A stretch of 64,000 nt of DNA from VRUE01 sp035260485 (GTDB lineage Bacteria; Actinomycetota; Thermoleophilia; Solirubrobacterales; 70-9): positions 1 to 64,000 of the forward strand of contig DATFVC010000078.1 of NCBI GenBank assembly GCA_035260485.1, written 5' to 3'. Of this stretch, positions 38,698 to 47,698 are shown piece after piece. A program made the translations under genes and the position numbers. The notes beneath the pieces were generated by a model. That model ran no database searches. It was not told the DNA's origin and saw nothing but the letters and a program-made list of their open reading frames with translations. The number at the start of each line of letters is the position of its first letter. Positions within the stretch are counted from its first letter, which is position 1.

Positions 38698-39876
38698 CTA
38701 CAGCCCCATCAATTTGCCGAGGATCTCCTTCATAACCTCGTCGGTGCCGCCCCCGATCGGGCCCAGGCGGGCGTCGCGGACGGCTCGCTCTATGCCGTAC
38801 TCGCGCATGTAACCGTAGCCGCCGTGGATCTGGAGGGACTCGTCGGCTATCTCGAGGACGGCGCGCTGGGTGACGAGCTTGGCCATGGTCACGTCTTTGA
38901 TGCAATCGTGGCCTTCGTGGAAAAGGCGCAGGGCGTTGTAGGTGAGGGCGCGCGAGGCCTCGGCCTTGGTCGCCATCTCGGCGATCTGGTGGCGGATCGC
39001 CTGGAACTTGCCGATCGGGCGGCCGAAGGCTTCGCGGTCGAGGGCGTAGGCGACGGTGACGTCGATCAGTCTCTGCATTGCGCCGACGGCGCCGATCGCC
39101 ATCAGCAGCCGCTCCCAGGCGAAGTTGAACATGATCAGCTTGAAGCCCTCGTTTTCCTCGCCGAGCAGGTTCTCCTCCGGCACCTCGACGTCGGTGAAAG
39201 CCAGCTCGCCAGTGTCGGAGGAGTGCCAACCCATCTTCTCCAGCTTCCGCGCGACCTCGTAGCCCGGCATCTCCCGCTCGAGGACGAGGAAGGAGATGCC
39301 GCCGTGGCCACCCTCCTTCGTCGTCTTGCAGGCGCAGACGAGGAAGTCGGCGCGGACGCCGTTGGTGATGAAGGTCTTGGAGCCGTTGACGACGTAGCCC
39401 CCCTCGACCCGCTCGGCGAAGGTGGAGATGCCGGCGACATCGGAGCCGGCGCCCGGCTCGGTGATGCCGAGCGCGCCGATCTTCTCGCCGGCGATCCCGG
39501 GGACCAGCCAGCGCTGCTTCTGCTCCTCGGTGCCGAAGTTGAAGATCGGCGGCATCGCGATCGAGGTGTGGGCGTTGAGTCCGGCGGCGACGCCCCCTGA
39601 GCCGCCCGAGCGGGCAAGCTCCTCGACCCAGACCGCATCGTGCAGGTGGGTGCCGCCCTGGCCGCCGTACGCCTCGGGGAACTTCAGCCCTAGGAAGCCG
39701 AGCTCGGCGCAGCGGCCGTAGAGCTCGCGGGGAAATTCGCGTGCCGCCTCCCACTCGTCCACGTTTGGCGCGATCTCCTTGCTGACGAAGCGGCTGACCG
39801 TCTCGCGCAGCTCCTCGTGCTCGGAGTCGAAGGGGGGCATCGTAGCCCGCGCCCCGCTGTCCTTGATCACCGTCAT
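38698..39876 (-). CDS. Acyl-CoA dehydrogenase (1)
   Basis: 392 residues. ACAD fold: GALGITEPGAGSDVAGISTF (FAD/substrate), SKTFITNGVRADFLV, FGRPIGKFQAIRHQIAEMAT, and C-terminal GGYGYMREYGIERAVRDARL, GPIGGGTDEVMKEIL. The catalytic base is expected in the IHGGYGYMREY region or GGGTDE; E in the latter fits short/medium-chain enzymes. FAD-dependent alpha,beta-dehydrogenation of acyl-CoA. Close relative of the gene at 41767-42999. Confidence 0.94.
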   Translation of the reverse strand: MTVIKDSGARATMPPFDSEHEELRETVSRFVSKEIAPNVDEWEAAREFPRELYGRCAELGFLGLKFPEAYGGQGGTHLHDAVWVEELARSGGSGGVAAGLNAHTSIAMPPIFNFGTEEQKQRWLVPGIAGEKIGALGITEPGAGSDVAGISTFAERVEGGYVVNGSKTFITNGVRADFLVCACKTTKEGGHGGISFLVLEREMPGYEVARKLEKMGWHSSDTGELAFTDVEVPEENLLGEENEGFKLIMFNFAWERLLMAIGAVGAMQRLIDVTVAYALDREAFGRPIGKFQAIRHQIAEMATKAEASRALTYNALRLFHEGHDCIKDVTMAKLVTQRAVLEIADESLQIHGGYGYMREYGIERAVRDARLGPIGGGTDEVMKEILGKLMGL

Positions 39877-40035
39877 CGCCCAGACGCTAACGGTTCACCG
39901 AATCGATACGGGTCGTCAACTGAATGGTCACGGGTCTTCAGCAGGTCGTTAACCGCCACCCCTTGCTCCCTGCTTAGCGTCGGCTGTAGCGCGGTCGCCG
40001 ATGCGGCGAACGCGAAAAACCGAAAGGAGAAGCAG

Positions 40036-41660
40036 GTGATACGACGCAAGCAGACGCTTTCGCTGCTGGTCGCCGGGGCATTGTGCATCGGCGCTGCGGT
40101 TCCCGCCGCCGGCATGGCATCGCCGCCGAGCTGGCTCACGCTCACCAGCGTGCCGACGGCCAACACGAGGTCAGACGGCTACGCGCCGGCGAGCAAGCTC
40201 TCGCCGGAGCTGGCGCAGATCGCAGTTGCAAGGGGGGCGACGCGGCTCGAGAACCCCTCGGCCCTGACCTCCTATTACGGCTATGACAACGATGTCCTCA
40301 ATCTGATCGGCGAGCCGCAGATGGTGCCGATCCCGGCCAACCCAGCCACCGAGGCGAAAAAGACCGAGCCGGACAAGAACACCTACCTCGTCTTCAAGCA
40401 CGGTCTCGACGGTGCCGACCCGGGCTACGACTATGGCACTCACTTCCTCTTCCAAGGCCACGAGGGGGGCGCCGGTGGAGCCGGATACATCACCCGCATC
40501 AACCTCGACGCCGACGCCGAGCACCGGGTGACGCTGCTGGCGACCACCGACATCGGTGGCAAACCGCTGACGACGATCGACGGATCGACCTGGGATCCCT
40601 GGGCGAAACGCCTCCTCTTCACGACCGAGAACCAGGGCGCGCCGACCTACGCGGCGACGCCGGCTTCCCCTCGGCCGTCGTCGACGTGTCGGGAGCGCTC
40701 GGCCGGGGCGGCTACGAGGGCATCCAGAACGACTCGGACGGCAACATCTGGATCCTCGAGGACGTTGGTGGCGCGAGCAAGCCCGGAACCACGGCGAAGC
40801 GTCCGAACAGCTTCGTCTACCGCTACGTACCCACCAAACCGGGTGACCTCCAGCACGGCAAGCTGCAGGCGCTGCAGGTGCTGAACGGCAAAAACGAACC
40901 GATCACGTTCGCCAGCCAGGCGGCGCTCAACAGCCCCGACCAGCTGGCGCTGCACACCTACGGCAACACGTTCGACACCCGCTGGGTGACGATCCACGAC
41001 ACCGCCGTTGATGGCAACGCCCCGTTCGTCGCGATCGATCTCGCCAAGGCGGCCAACGCGACGCCGTTCAAGCGGCCCGAGAACGGCCTCTTCCAGCCCG
41101 GTTCGAAGTTCAAGACGTTCTTCTTCGACGAGACCGGGGACACCAACGCAACCAGTCCGGAGAACGGCGCCGCCGGGGGCTGGGGCTCGGTCATGAAGCT
41201 GACGCAGAGCGGCCCGAGCGCCGGCACCGGCAAGCTGACGATGTTCTACCTCGGCGACCAAGCGCACAGCGGTTTCGACAACGTCGCCTTCCTCTCGCGG
41301 GACAAGATCTCCCTCGTCGAGGACGCGGGAGACACCCTCCACGGTCAGCGCAACGCGCTCGACTCCGGCTACGTGTGGGACGTCAACAGCGACTACTCGA
41401 ATCCCGCGAACCAGCCGGTCCGCTGGCTGGCCGAGGGGCGTGATCCCTCGGCGACGATCGACGCCGCAAACGGCGGTTTCGGCAAGAACGACGGCGACAA
41501 CGAGATCACCGGCCTCCACGTCTCCGACGGAGACACCGGGGCCGAAGGCATCCTCGGCGCCGGCGTGCCGAACCTCGACAACCCGCACTGGCGCTGGTTC
41601 TACACCCAGCAACACGGCGACAACCCCACCTACGAAGTGATCCTCAAGGATCGCCGCTAG
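40036..41660 (+). pseudogene. PhoX/DUF839-like secreted phosphatase, single frameshift
   Basis: Starts at GTG 40036 with AAAGGAGAA upstream and a signal peptide (TLSLLVAGALCIGAAVPAAG). Frame 1 carries YLVFKHGLDGADPGYDYGTH, FLFQGHEGGAGGAGYITRI, and STWDPWAKRLLFTTENQGAP. At about 40656 the homologous sequence moves to another frame: GFPSAVVDVSGALGRGGYEG, IQNDSDGNIWILEDVGGASK and so on to 41660. One base seems missing near GCGGCGACGCC. Both halves are otherwise intact and unrelaxed, so this may be a very recent mutation, a sequencing error or a programmed slip. PhoX-like proteins are Ca-dependent exported phosphatases. Confidence 0.8.
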
Positions 41661-41692
41661 GCAGCGGGTTCGATCCGAATGGGAGGCCGCAT

Positions 41693-41724
41693 CGGGGCCC
41701 GGGGGTTTGATCCCTCGGGCCCCG
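41693..41724. terminator. Strong GC hairpin between convergent genes
   Basis: CGGGGCCCGGGGG pairs with CCCTCGGGCCCCG (one bulged T) around TTTGAT. It lies 33 bp after the PhoX-like stop and 43 bp from the acyl-CoA dehydrogenase stop, a plausible bidirectional terminator. Confidence 0.55.
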
Positions 41725-41738
41725 CGGGGCTTGGTTCA

Positions 41739-41764
41739 GCCAGGAGGCCGGCCGGCCTCCTGGC
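41739..41764. repeat. Perfect 26-bp palindrome
   Basis: A perfect self-complementary sequence centred on GGCCGGCC with outer arms GCCAGGAGGCC/GGCCTCCTGGC. Directly follows the preceding hairpin and ends two bases from the dehydrogenase stop. Terminator for the - strand gene or protein-binding site. Confidence 0.55.
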
Positions 41765-41766
41765 CC

Positions 41767-42999
41767 CTACAGCCCGTAGGAGCGGCCGATCACGTCGAGC
41801 ATTACCTCGTCGGTGCCGGCGCCGATCCGGTTGAGGCGAACGTCGCGGTAAGCGCGCTCGATCTCGTACTCCTTCATGTATCCGTAGCCGCCGAGGATCT
41901 GGATGCAATCGTCGGCGACCTCGCAGGCCATCCGCGAGGCGAACAGCTTCGCCATCGTGATCTCCCGCACCGGGTACTCGCCGTTGGCGAAGCGCCAGGC
42001 GGTCGCGTAGGTGAACTGCTTCGCTGCCTCGGCCTTGGTCGCCATCTCGGCGAACTTGTGGCGGATCGCCTGGAACTTGCCGATCGGGCGGCCGAAGGCT
42101 TCGCGCTCCTTGGCGTACTCGAGCGTCTTCTCGATCATCCTTTCGGCCCCGGCATGGCAGCCGGCGGCGGCGACCAGCCGCTCGCCCTGGAGCTCCCAGG
42201 CGATGTGGTAGAAGCCCTTGCCCTCCTCGCCGAGGACGGCGCTGGCCGGGACGCGGACGTCTTCGAAAGCCAGCTCACCCGTGTCCGAAGCGTGCATCCC
42301 CATCTTCTCGAGCTCGGCGGAGACGCTGAAGCCGGGGACCTTCTCGCCCTTCTCATCGCGCAGATCGACGACGAACAGGGTGATCCCGGCGTGGCGCTCG
42401 TCGGGGTCGGTCTTGGCGACGAGGACGATGAAGTCGGCGCGCGGCCCGTTGGTGATGAAGGTCTTGGAGCCGTTGATCACGTATTCGTCGCCGTCGCGGA
42501 TCGCGGCGGTGCGGATGCCGGCGACGTCGGAGCCCGCGCCCGGCTCGGTGATCCCCAGGCAGCCGATCTTCTCGCCTTTCAGCCCGGGGGTGAGGTAGCG
42601 CTGCTTCTGCTCCTCTGAGCCCAGCAGGTGGATTGGCGGCAGCACCATGTCGCTCTGCACAGCGAAGCCCATGTTGGTGCCGCCCGAGCCCGAGTAGCTC
42701 ATGCATTCGGCGCGGACCAGCGAGTAGTAGTAGTCGCCGCCCTGGCCGCCGTACTCCTCCGGGAAGCAGAGGCCGAGGAAGCCGAGCTCGCCCGCCCGCT
42801 TCATCGCCTCGGAGGGCCAGTAGGTGTCCTCCCACTCGTTGCGGTGGGGCCAGAGCTCCTTCCTGACCCACGCCTGCATCGACTCGCGCAGATCTTCGTG
42901 CTCCTGGCTGAAGATGAAGTGCTTGCGGCCCGCCTCGTGGTCGGGCTTGATGACTTTGGAGCCGTTGGTCGTCGCGCTCTCCACTGGTCTCTCCTCCAT
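41767..42999 (-). CDS. Acyl-CoA dehydrogenase (2)
   Basis: 410 residues. KIGCLGITEPGAGSDVAGIR, NGSKTFITNGPRADFIVLVA, FGRPIGKFQAIRHKFAEMAT, and ILGGYGYMKEYEIERAYRDV, then RIGAGTDEVMLDVIG mark a full ACAD. The N-terminal helix bundle includes HEDLRESMQAWVRKELWPHR. It is about 45% similar by eye to the copy at 38698. It is divergent from the enoyl-CoA hydratase/carboxylase operon and probably acts in the same catabolic route. Confidence 0.94.
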   Translation of the reverse strand: MEERPVESATTNGSKVIKPDHEAGRKHFIFSQEHEDLRESMQAWVRKELWPHRNEWEDTYWPSEAMKRAGELGFLGLCFPEEYGGQGGDYYYSLVRAECMSYSGSGGTNMGFAVQSDMVLPPIHLLGSEEQKQRYLTPGLKGEKIGCLGITEPGAGSDVAGIRTAAIRDGDEYVINGSKTFITNGPRADFIVLVAKTDPDERHAGITLFVVDLRDEKGEKVPGFSVSAELEKMGMHASDTGELAFEDVRVPASAVLGEEGKGFYHIAWELQGERLVAAAGCHAGAERMIEKTLEYAKEREAFGRPIGKFQAIRHKFAEMATKAEAAKQFTYATAWRFANGEYPVREITMAKLFASRMACEVADDCIQILGGYGYMKEYEIERAYRDVRLNRIGAGTDEVMLDVIGRSYGL

Positions 43000-43040
43000 T
43001 CGAAGTTGCGAGCGAGCGGCGCTGGCCGCCAGGCGACGTA

Positions 43041-43079
43041 TCCGAGCTCGAGGGGTCTATATGGACCCAAAAACTCGGA
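43041..43079. promoter_or_regulatory. Inverted repeat in the divergent gap of acyl-CoA genes
   Basis: Nested arms TCCGAG/CTCGGA (43041-43046, 43074-43079) and GGGTC/GACCC (43053-43057, 43064-43068) around TATATG. Located between the divergent dehydrogenase and hydratase genes, a likely control site; the MerR regulator at 47695 is a candidate binder. Confidence 0.4.
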
Positions 43080-43143
43080 CACGCTGCGTCGTGGACAGTA
43101 GCACTTTCCACTTCTCGCATGGGTCGGCTATGGTCCCGGCTGA

Positions 43144-43926
43144 ATGGACTACGAGGTCGTCAAGTACGAGGTTGCCGAGGGCGTCGCCACGGTGACCCTG
43201 AACAACCCGGAGAAGCGCAACATGCTCTCCGGTCAGATGCTGGCCGAGCTCGTCGACGCGATGAAGCGCGCTCGCGACGACGAGGAGGCGCGGGCGGTTG
43301 TTCTCACCGGCGCCGGCGACAAGGCCTTTTGTGCGGGAGCGGACCTGGGCGGTTTCGCCGCCGACGTGCCGCTGGTCGCCAAACACTTCGCCTCCGATCT
43401 CTTCCTTGAGTTCTTCCGCTTGATGCCGCGCCTTGGCAAGCCCTCGCTCTGCGCCGCCAACGGCCATGTGCTGGCTGGGGGGATGGGCCTCGCCCTCTCC
43501 TGCGACTTGTTGATCGCCAAAGAGGGCGCCACCTTCGGCACGCCGGAGATCAACGTCGGCGCCTTCCCGTACATGATCATGGCGATCATCTACCGCAACG
43601 TCCCGCGCAAGAAAGTCAACGAGATGATGCTGCTGGGCGAGCGGCTGAGCGCCGAGCAGGCGGTCGAGTTCGGGCTCGCCAACAAAGTTGTCCCGGCGGA
43701 TGGGTTCGACGCCGCCGTCGCCGAGTGGGCGGGCAAGCTCGCTTCGAAGAGCCCGGTGCTGATGCGGCTTGGCCACGACGCGATGTACCGCCAGCAGGAC
43801 ATGGTGCTCGACGACGCGCTCGACTACTTGCGCTCGCAGCTCTCGCTCACCTTCTCGACCGAGGACATCGTCGAGGGCGTCACCGCCTTCTTCGAGAAAC
43901 GCGAGCCCAACTGGAAGGGACGGTAG
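43144..43926 (+). CDS. Enoyl-CoA hydratase/isomerase family protein
   Basis: 260 residues, crotonase fold. VTLNNPEKRNMLSGQMLAEL, oxyanion segment VLTGAGDKAFCAGADLGGFA, and CAANGHVLAGGMGLALSCDL. The active-site Glu region is ATFGTPEINVGAFPYMIMAI. C-terminal SLTFSTEDIVEGVTAFFEKR closes the trimer. Stop is two bases before the carboxylase beta GTG, so they are cotranscribed. Hydrates an enoyl-CoA in the pathway. Confidence 0.93.
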   Translation: MDYEVVKYEVAEGVATVTLNNPEKRNMLSGQMLAELVDAMKRARDDEEARAVVLTGAGDKAFCAGADLGGFAADVPLVAKHFASDLFLEFFRLMPRLGKPSLCAANGHVLAGGMGLALSCDLLIAKEGATFGTPEINVGAFPYMIMAIIYRNVPRKKVNEMMLLGERLSAEQAVEFGLANKVVPADGFDAAVAEWAGKLASKSPVLMRLGHDAMYRQQDMVLDDALDYLRSQLSLTFSTEDIVEGVTAFFEKREPNWKGR

Positions 43927-43928
43927 AA

Positions 43929-45527
43929 GTGGCAGCCGAGGAGAGCCAGCAGCAGAAGAACCTCCTTCCGGGGACCGCCCCTCTGGAGGACCTGACCGAG
44001 CAGCTGCACGAGCGTCGCGAGAAGGCGAAGCTGGGTGGCGGCGAGGAGAAGATCGCCAAGCAGCACGAGCGCGGCAAGCTGACCGCCCGCGAGCGGATCG
44101 ACCTGCTGGTCGACGAGGGCACCTTCGTCGAGATGGGGATCCACGGCCGCCCCCATTTCGCCCAGCGGGCGATGGACGGCAAGGTGGCCCCCGCCGACGG
44201 CGTAGTCACCGGTTGGGGCGACATCGATGGCCGCCCCTGCTGCGTCGCCGCCTACGACTTCACCGTGATGGCCGGCTCGATGGGGATGACCGGCGAGCTC
44301 AAGGTGACCCGCCTGCGTGAGATGGCCCTCTCCAAGCGGATGCCCTTCGTCTGGCTGCTCGACTCCGCCGGCGCCCGCATCCAGGAGGCGGCGGGCTCGC
44401 TCTTCGCCGGCTCCGGCCATCTCTTCCGCGAGGAGGTCGAAATGTCGGGTGTGATCCCGATGGTCGCGGCGATGATGGGCCCCTGCGCCGCCGGAACCGC
44501 CTACATTCCGGCCCTCTCCGACTTCGTGCCGATGGTCTCCGGCCAGGGCGCGATGGCGCTGGCCGGCCCGCACCTGACCAAAGCCGTCACCGGCGAGGAC
44601 ATCACGATGGAGGAGCTGGGCGGCGCCAAGGTCCATTGCCGCAAATCCGGAGTGGGGGATCTCGAGGTCAAGGACGACCCCGAGTGCATCGAAGCGGTTA
44701 AGAAGTACCTCTCCTACTTCCCAACCAACTGCGAGCAGAAGCCGCCCGTGATCGAGACCGCCGACCCCGATGACCGCATGTCGGAGAAGCTGCTGGAGAT
44801 CGTCCCCGAGTCATCGCGCCAGCCCTACGACATGTACGACGTGATCGGCGAGATCGTCGACGACGGCGAGTGGTTCGACATCAAGCCGAAGTTCGCCAAG
44901 ACGCTGATCACCTGCTTCGCCCGCTTCGGCGGCCAGCCGGTCGGCATCGTCGCCAACCAGCCCAAGCAGCTGGCCGGCATCCTCGACAACGATTCGGCCG
45001 ACAAGGCGGCACGCTTCATCAACCTCTGCGACGCCTTCAACGTGCCGCTCGTCTTCCTCCAGGACGTGCCCGGTTTCATGGTCGGCGCGAAAGTCGAGCA
45101 CGCCGGGATCATCCGCCACGGGGCGAAGATGCTCTACGCGGTCAGCCGCGCCACGGTGCCGAAGGTGACGGTGATCGTGCGCAAGGCCTACGGCGCCGGT
45201 TACTACGTGATGTGCGGCAAGGCGTATGAGCCGGACTTGATCGTTGCCTGGCCCGGGGCCGAGATCTCGGTGATGGGGGCCGAGGGCGCGGTCAACATCA
45301 TCGGCCGCTCGGCGATCGAGGCCTCCGATGATCCGGAGGCCACCCGCGAGGCGATGCTGAACGCGGTCCGCGAGCAGATCGACCCCTACATCGCCGCGGG
45401 TAACGCGGTGATCGACGACATCATCGACCCGCGCGAGACGCGGCCGACGATCGTCAAGGCGCTGCGCATGGCGAAGAACAAACACGTGACGAAGCCCGCC
45501 AAACGCCATGGGGTGATGCCGGTATGA
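43929..45527 (+). CDS. Acyl-CoA carboxylase, beta (carboxyltransferase) subunit
   Basis: 532 residues from GTG 43929; upstream frame extension overlaps the hydratase. N-terminal part: KLTARERIDLLVDEGTFVEM, FTVMAGSMGMTGELKVTRLR, WLLDSAGARIQEAAGSLFAG. C-terminal half: FGGQPVGIVANQPKQLAGIL, VFLQDVPGFMVGAKVEHAGI and VRKAYGAGYYVMCGKAYEPD, which form the acyl-CoA site. Such subunits carboxylate propionyl-, methylcrotonyl- or geranyl-CoA. The surrounding acyl-CoA dehydrogenase and hydratase favour a branched-chain type. No alpha subunit (biotin carboxylase) is nearby. Confidence 0.93.
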   Translation: MAAEESQQQKNLLPGTAPLEDLTEQLHERREKAKLGGGEEKIAKQHERGKLTARERIDLLVDEGTFVEMGIHGRPHFAQRAMDGKVAPADGVVTGWGDIDGRPCCVAAYDFTVMAGSMGMTGELKVTRLREMALSKRMPFVWLLDSAGARIQEAAGSLFAGSGHLFREEVEMSGVIPMVAAMMGPCAAGTAYIPALSDFVPMVSGQGAMALAGPHLTKAVTGEDITMEELGGAKVHCRKSGVGDLEVKDDPECIEAVKKYLSYFPTNCEQKPPVIETADPDDRMSEKLLEIVPESSRQPYDMYDVIGEIVDDGEWFDIKPKFAKTLITCFARFGGQPVGIVANQPKQLAGILDNDSADKAARFINLCDAFNVPLVFLQDVPGFMVGAKVEHAGIIRHGAKMLYAVSRATVPKVTVIVRKAYGAGYYVMCGKAYEPDLIVAWPGAEISVMGAEGAVNIIGRSAIEASDDPEATREAMLNAVREQIDPYIAAGNAVIDDIIDPRETRPTIVKALRMAKNKHVTKPAKRHGVMPV

Positions 45528-45585
45528 GCTGCCTGGCGACTTTCCGGCCTTCTACGGGGGGTAACTCGCCAGAGTGGGGAGAGAA

Positions 45586-46482
45586 GTGAGCTCGTTCGAC
45601 GATCCCGCTGTCATCAGCTGCTCGATCAGCGGTGTGATCGCCAACCGCGATCAGTGCCCGGCGATTCCCTACACGCCGGAGGAGTACGCGGCCGAGGCAC
45701 GGCGAGCGGTAGACGAGGGCGCCTCTCAGATCCACATCCACGCCCGCAAACCCGACGGCACGCCCTCCTACGAGGTCGAGGACTTCATGGCGATCACCGA
45801 GGCGATCTTGGCCGAGGTCGGCGACGTCATCGTCAACTACTCGACCGGCGCAATCGGCATCCCGATTGAGAAGCGACTCGAATACCTGCGCGAGTGCAAG
45901 CCCGACGTGGCCGCCCTCAATATGAGCTCGATGAACTACGCCAAGTACTCGTCGCGGCGCAAGGACTTCGTCTTCAAGGCGGTCTTCGAGAACAGCTTCG
46001 ACACGATCATCGAGTTCCTCACCGCGATGAAGGAGCTTGGGATCAAGCCCGAGCACGAGTGCTTCGACGCCGGCCACGTCGCCAACCTCGACCCGCTGAT
46101 CGACATGGGCCTGCTGGATCGGACCCCGCTGCAGATCTCCCTGGTTATGGGGGTCAACGGCGGCATCCGCCCGACGCCGCGCAACGTCGCCTTCATGTCA
46201 GAGCAGATTCCCGGCGGCGCCGAGGGCGAGAACCAGTGGCAGACGATCGGCATCTCCCGCGACCAGTGGAAGCTGCTCGGCGCCGCCCTGGTGCTCGGCG
46301 GCAACGTCCGCGCCGGGGTCGAGGACAACCTTTACCTGCCGAACGGAGAGATGGCGAAGTCAAACGGCGAGCTGATCGCCAAGGCACGCCAGATGGCCGA
46401 GGACGTCGGCCGCCGCGCCGCCACCGTTGCCGAGGCTCGCGAGCTGCTGGGGGTTCCCAAGCGTGAGCGATCTGCCGCTTAG
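45586..46482 (+). CDS. BKACE family (DUF849) beta-keto acid cleavage enzyme
   Basis: 298 residues from GTG 45586, preceded by GGGGAGAG; an earlier GTG at 45574 would add four residues. TIM barrel of the BKACE type: VISCSISGVIANRDQCPAIP, TPEEYAAEARRAVDEGASQI, HIHARKPDG (zinc His pair), HECFDAGHVANLDPLIDMGL, GVNGGIRPTPRNVAFM. BKACE enzymes cleave beta-keto acids with acetyl-CoA to acetoacetate and a new acyl-CoA; 3-keto-5-aminohexanoate cleavage is the founding case. Substrate here is not determined. Its end overlaps the CoA-transferase start by 20 bp. Confidence 0.87.
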   Translation: MSSFDDPAVISCSISGVIANRDQCPAIPYTPEEYAAEARRAVDEGASQIHIHARKPDGTPSYEVEDFMAITEAILAEVGDVIVNYSTGAIGIPIEKRLEYLRECKPDVAALNMSSMNYAKYSSRRKDFVFKAVFENSFDTIIEFLTAMKELGIKPEHECFDAGHVANLDPLIDMGLLDRTPLQISLVMGVNGGIRPTPRNVAFMSEQIPGGAEGENQWQTIGISRDQWKLLGAALVLGGNVRAGVEDNLYLPNGEMAKSNGELIAKARQMAEDVGRRAATVAEARELLGVPKRERSAA

Positions 46483-47698
46483 CGACGTCAAGGTCCTCGA
46501 CCTGACCCGGCTCCTGCCTGGCGGCTTCTGCTCGCTGCTGCTCGCCGACCTCGGCGCCGAGGTGCTGAAGGTCGAGGACACCGGCATGGGCGACTACATC
46601 CGCTGGGCGCCGCCCTACTACGGCTCCGAGGAGCAGCAGGAGCTGGGCACCCGCTCCGCCCTATATCTGTCGCTCAACCGTGGCAAGCGCTCGATCCGCC
46701 TCGACCTCAAGAGCGAGGCCGGGCGCGAGGCCATGCTGCGGCTGGTCGAGCGCTACGACGTCGTCCTCGACGGCTTCCGTCCAGGCGTTCTCGATCGGCT
46801 CGGGGTCGGCTACGAGCGCATGCGCGAGGCCAACCCGGCGATCGTCTTCTGCGCGATCACCGGCTACGGCCAGGACAGCCCCTACGCGCAGCGCGCCGGC
46901 CACGACATGAACTACCTCGGCCTGGTCGGGCTGCTCGGCCTGACCGGGGCCAAGGACGGGCCGCCGGTGCAGTCGGGCGGCCAGATCGCCGACCTCGGCG
47001 GCGGCGCCCTGATGGCGGCCTTTGGCGTGCTAGCGGCGCTGCACGAGCGCCGCCGCTCCGGCGAGGGTCAGATGGTCGATATCTCGATGGCCGATGGGGC
47101 GCTCTCCTGGCTGGCGCTGGTCGCCGGTCGCTACTTCTGCGACGGCGAGGTGCCGCAGCGCGGCGAGCAGCAGCTCGCCGGCGGGCTGCTCTGCTACTTC
47201 CCCTACGAGGCCGCCGACGGCTGGGTCACCTGCGGCGCCCTCGAGCCGAAGTTCTGGGCCGCCTTCTGCGATGGCGTCGATCGCCCCGACCTGATCGAGA
47301 AGCAGTTCGAGGCGCCCGGCTCCGGCGCCTGGCGCGAAGTCGCCGAGGTCTTCCACTCGCGCACCCGCGACGAGTGGCAGGCCTTCAACGACGAGCATGA
47401 CTGCTGCATCGAGCCGGTCCTCGACGTCGGCGAGGCGCTCGACTCCGAGCTGGTCCGTGCCCGCGAGATGGTGAGCGCGATCGAGCAGCCCGGGTTGGGG
47501 ATTGTGCGCCAGCTCGGGGTCCCGGTGAAGATGAGCCGTACCCCTGGCGATCCGACCCGGCCGGCGCCCGCCTTCGGCGAGCACACCGACGAGGTGCTGC
47601 GCGAGGCCGGCTACTCCAACGAGGAGATCGCGTCGATGGTGGAGTCCGGCGCCGCCGCCGGCCCCAGCCCCGACTCCGCTACGACCTTCCGCGCATGA
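46463..47698 (+). CDS. CaiB/BaiF family CoA transferase
   Basis: 411 residues from GTG 46463. Type III CoA-transferase fold: VKVLDLTRLLPGGFCSLLLA, ADLGAEVLKVEDTGMGDYIR, LNRGKRSIRLDLKSEAGREA, then GHDMNYLGLVGLLGLTG containing the catalytic Asp. C-terminal HTDEVLREAGYSNEEIASMV is typical. Resembles alpha-methylacyl-CoA racemase relatives (Amacr) as well, so racemase is an alternative. Overlaps both neighbours, so it belongs to the BKACE operon. Confidence 0.9.
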   Translation: MSDLPLSDVKVLDLTRLLPGGFCSLLLADLGAEVLKVEDTGMGDYIRWAPPYYGSEEQQELGTRSALYLSLNRGKRSIRLDLKSEAGREAMLRLVERYDVVLDGFRPGVLDRLGVGYERMREANPAIVFCAITGYGQDSPYAQRAGHDMNYLGLVGLLGLTGAKDGPPVQSGGQIADLGGGALMAAFGVLAALHERRRSGEGQMVDISMADGALSWLALVAGRYFCDGEVPQRGEQQLAGGLLCYFPYEAADGWVTCGALEPKFWAAFCDGVDRPDLIEKQFEAPGSGAWREVAEVFHSRTRDEWQAFNDEHDCCIEPVLDVGEALDSELVRAREMVSAIEQPGLGIVRQLGVPVKMSRTPGDPTRPAPAFGEHTDEVLREAGYSNEEIASMVESGAAAGPSPDSATTFRA

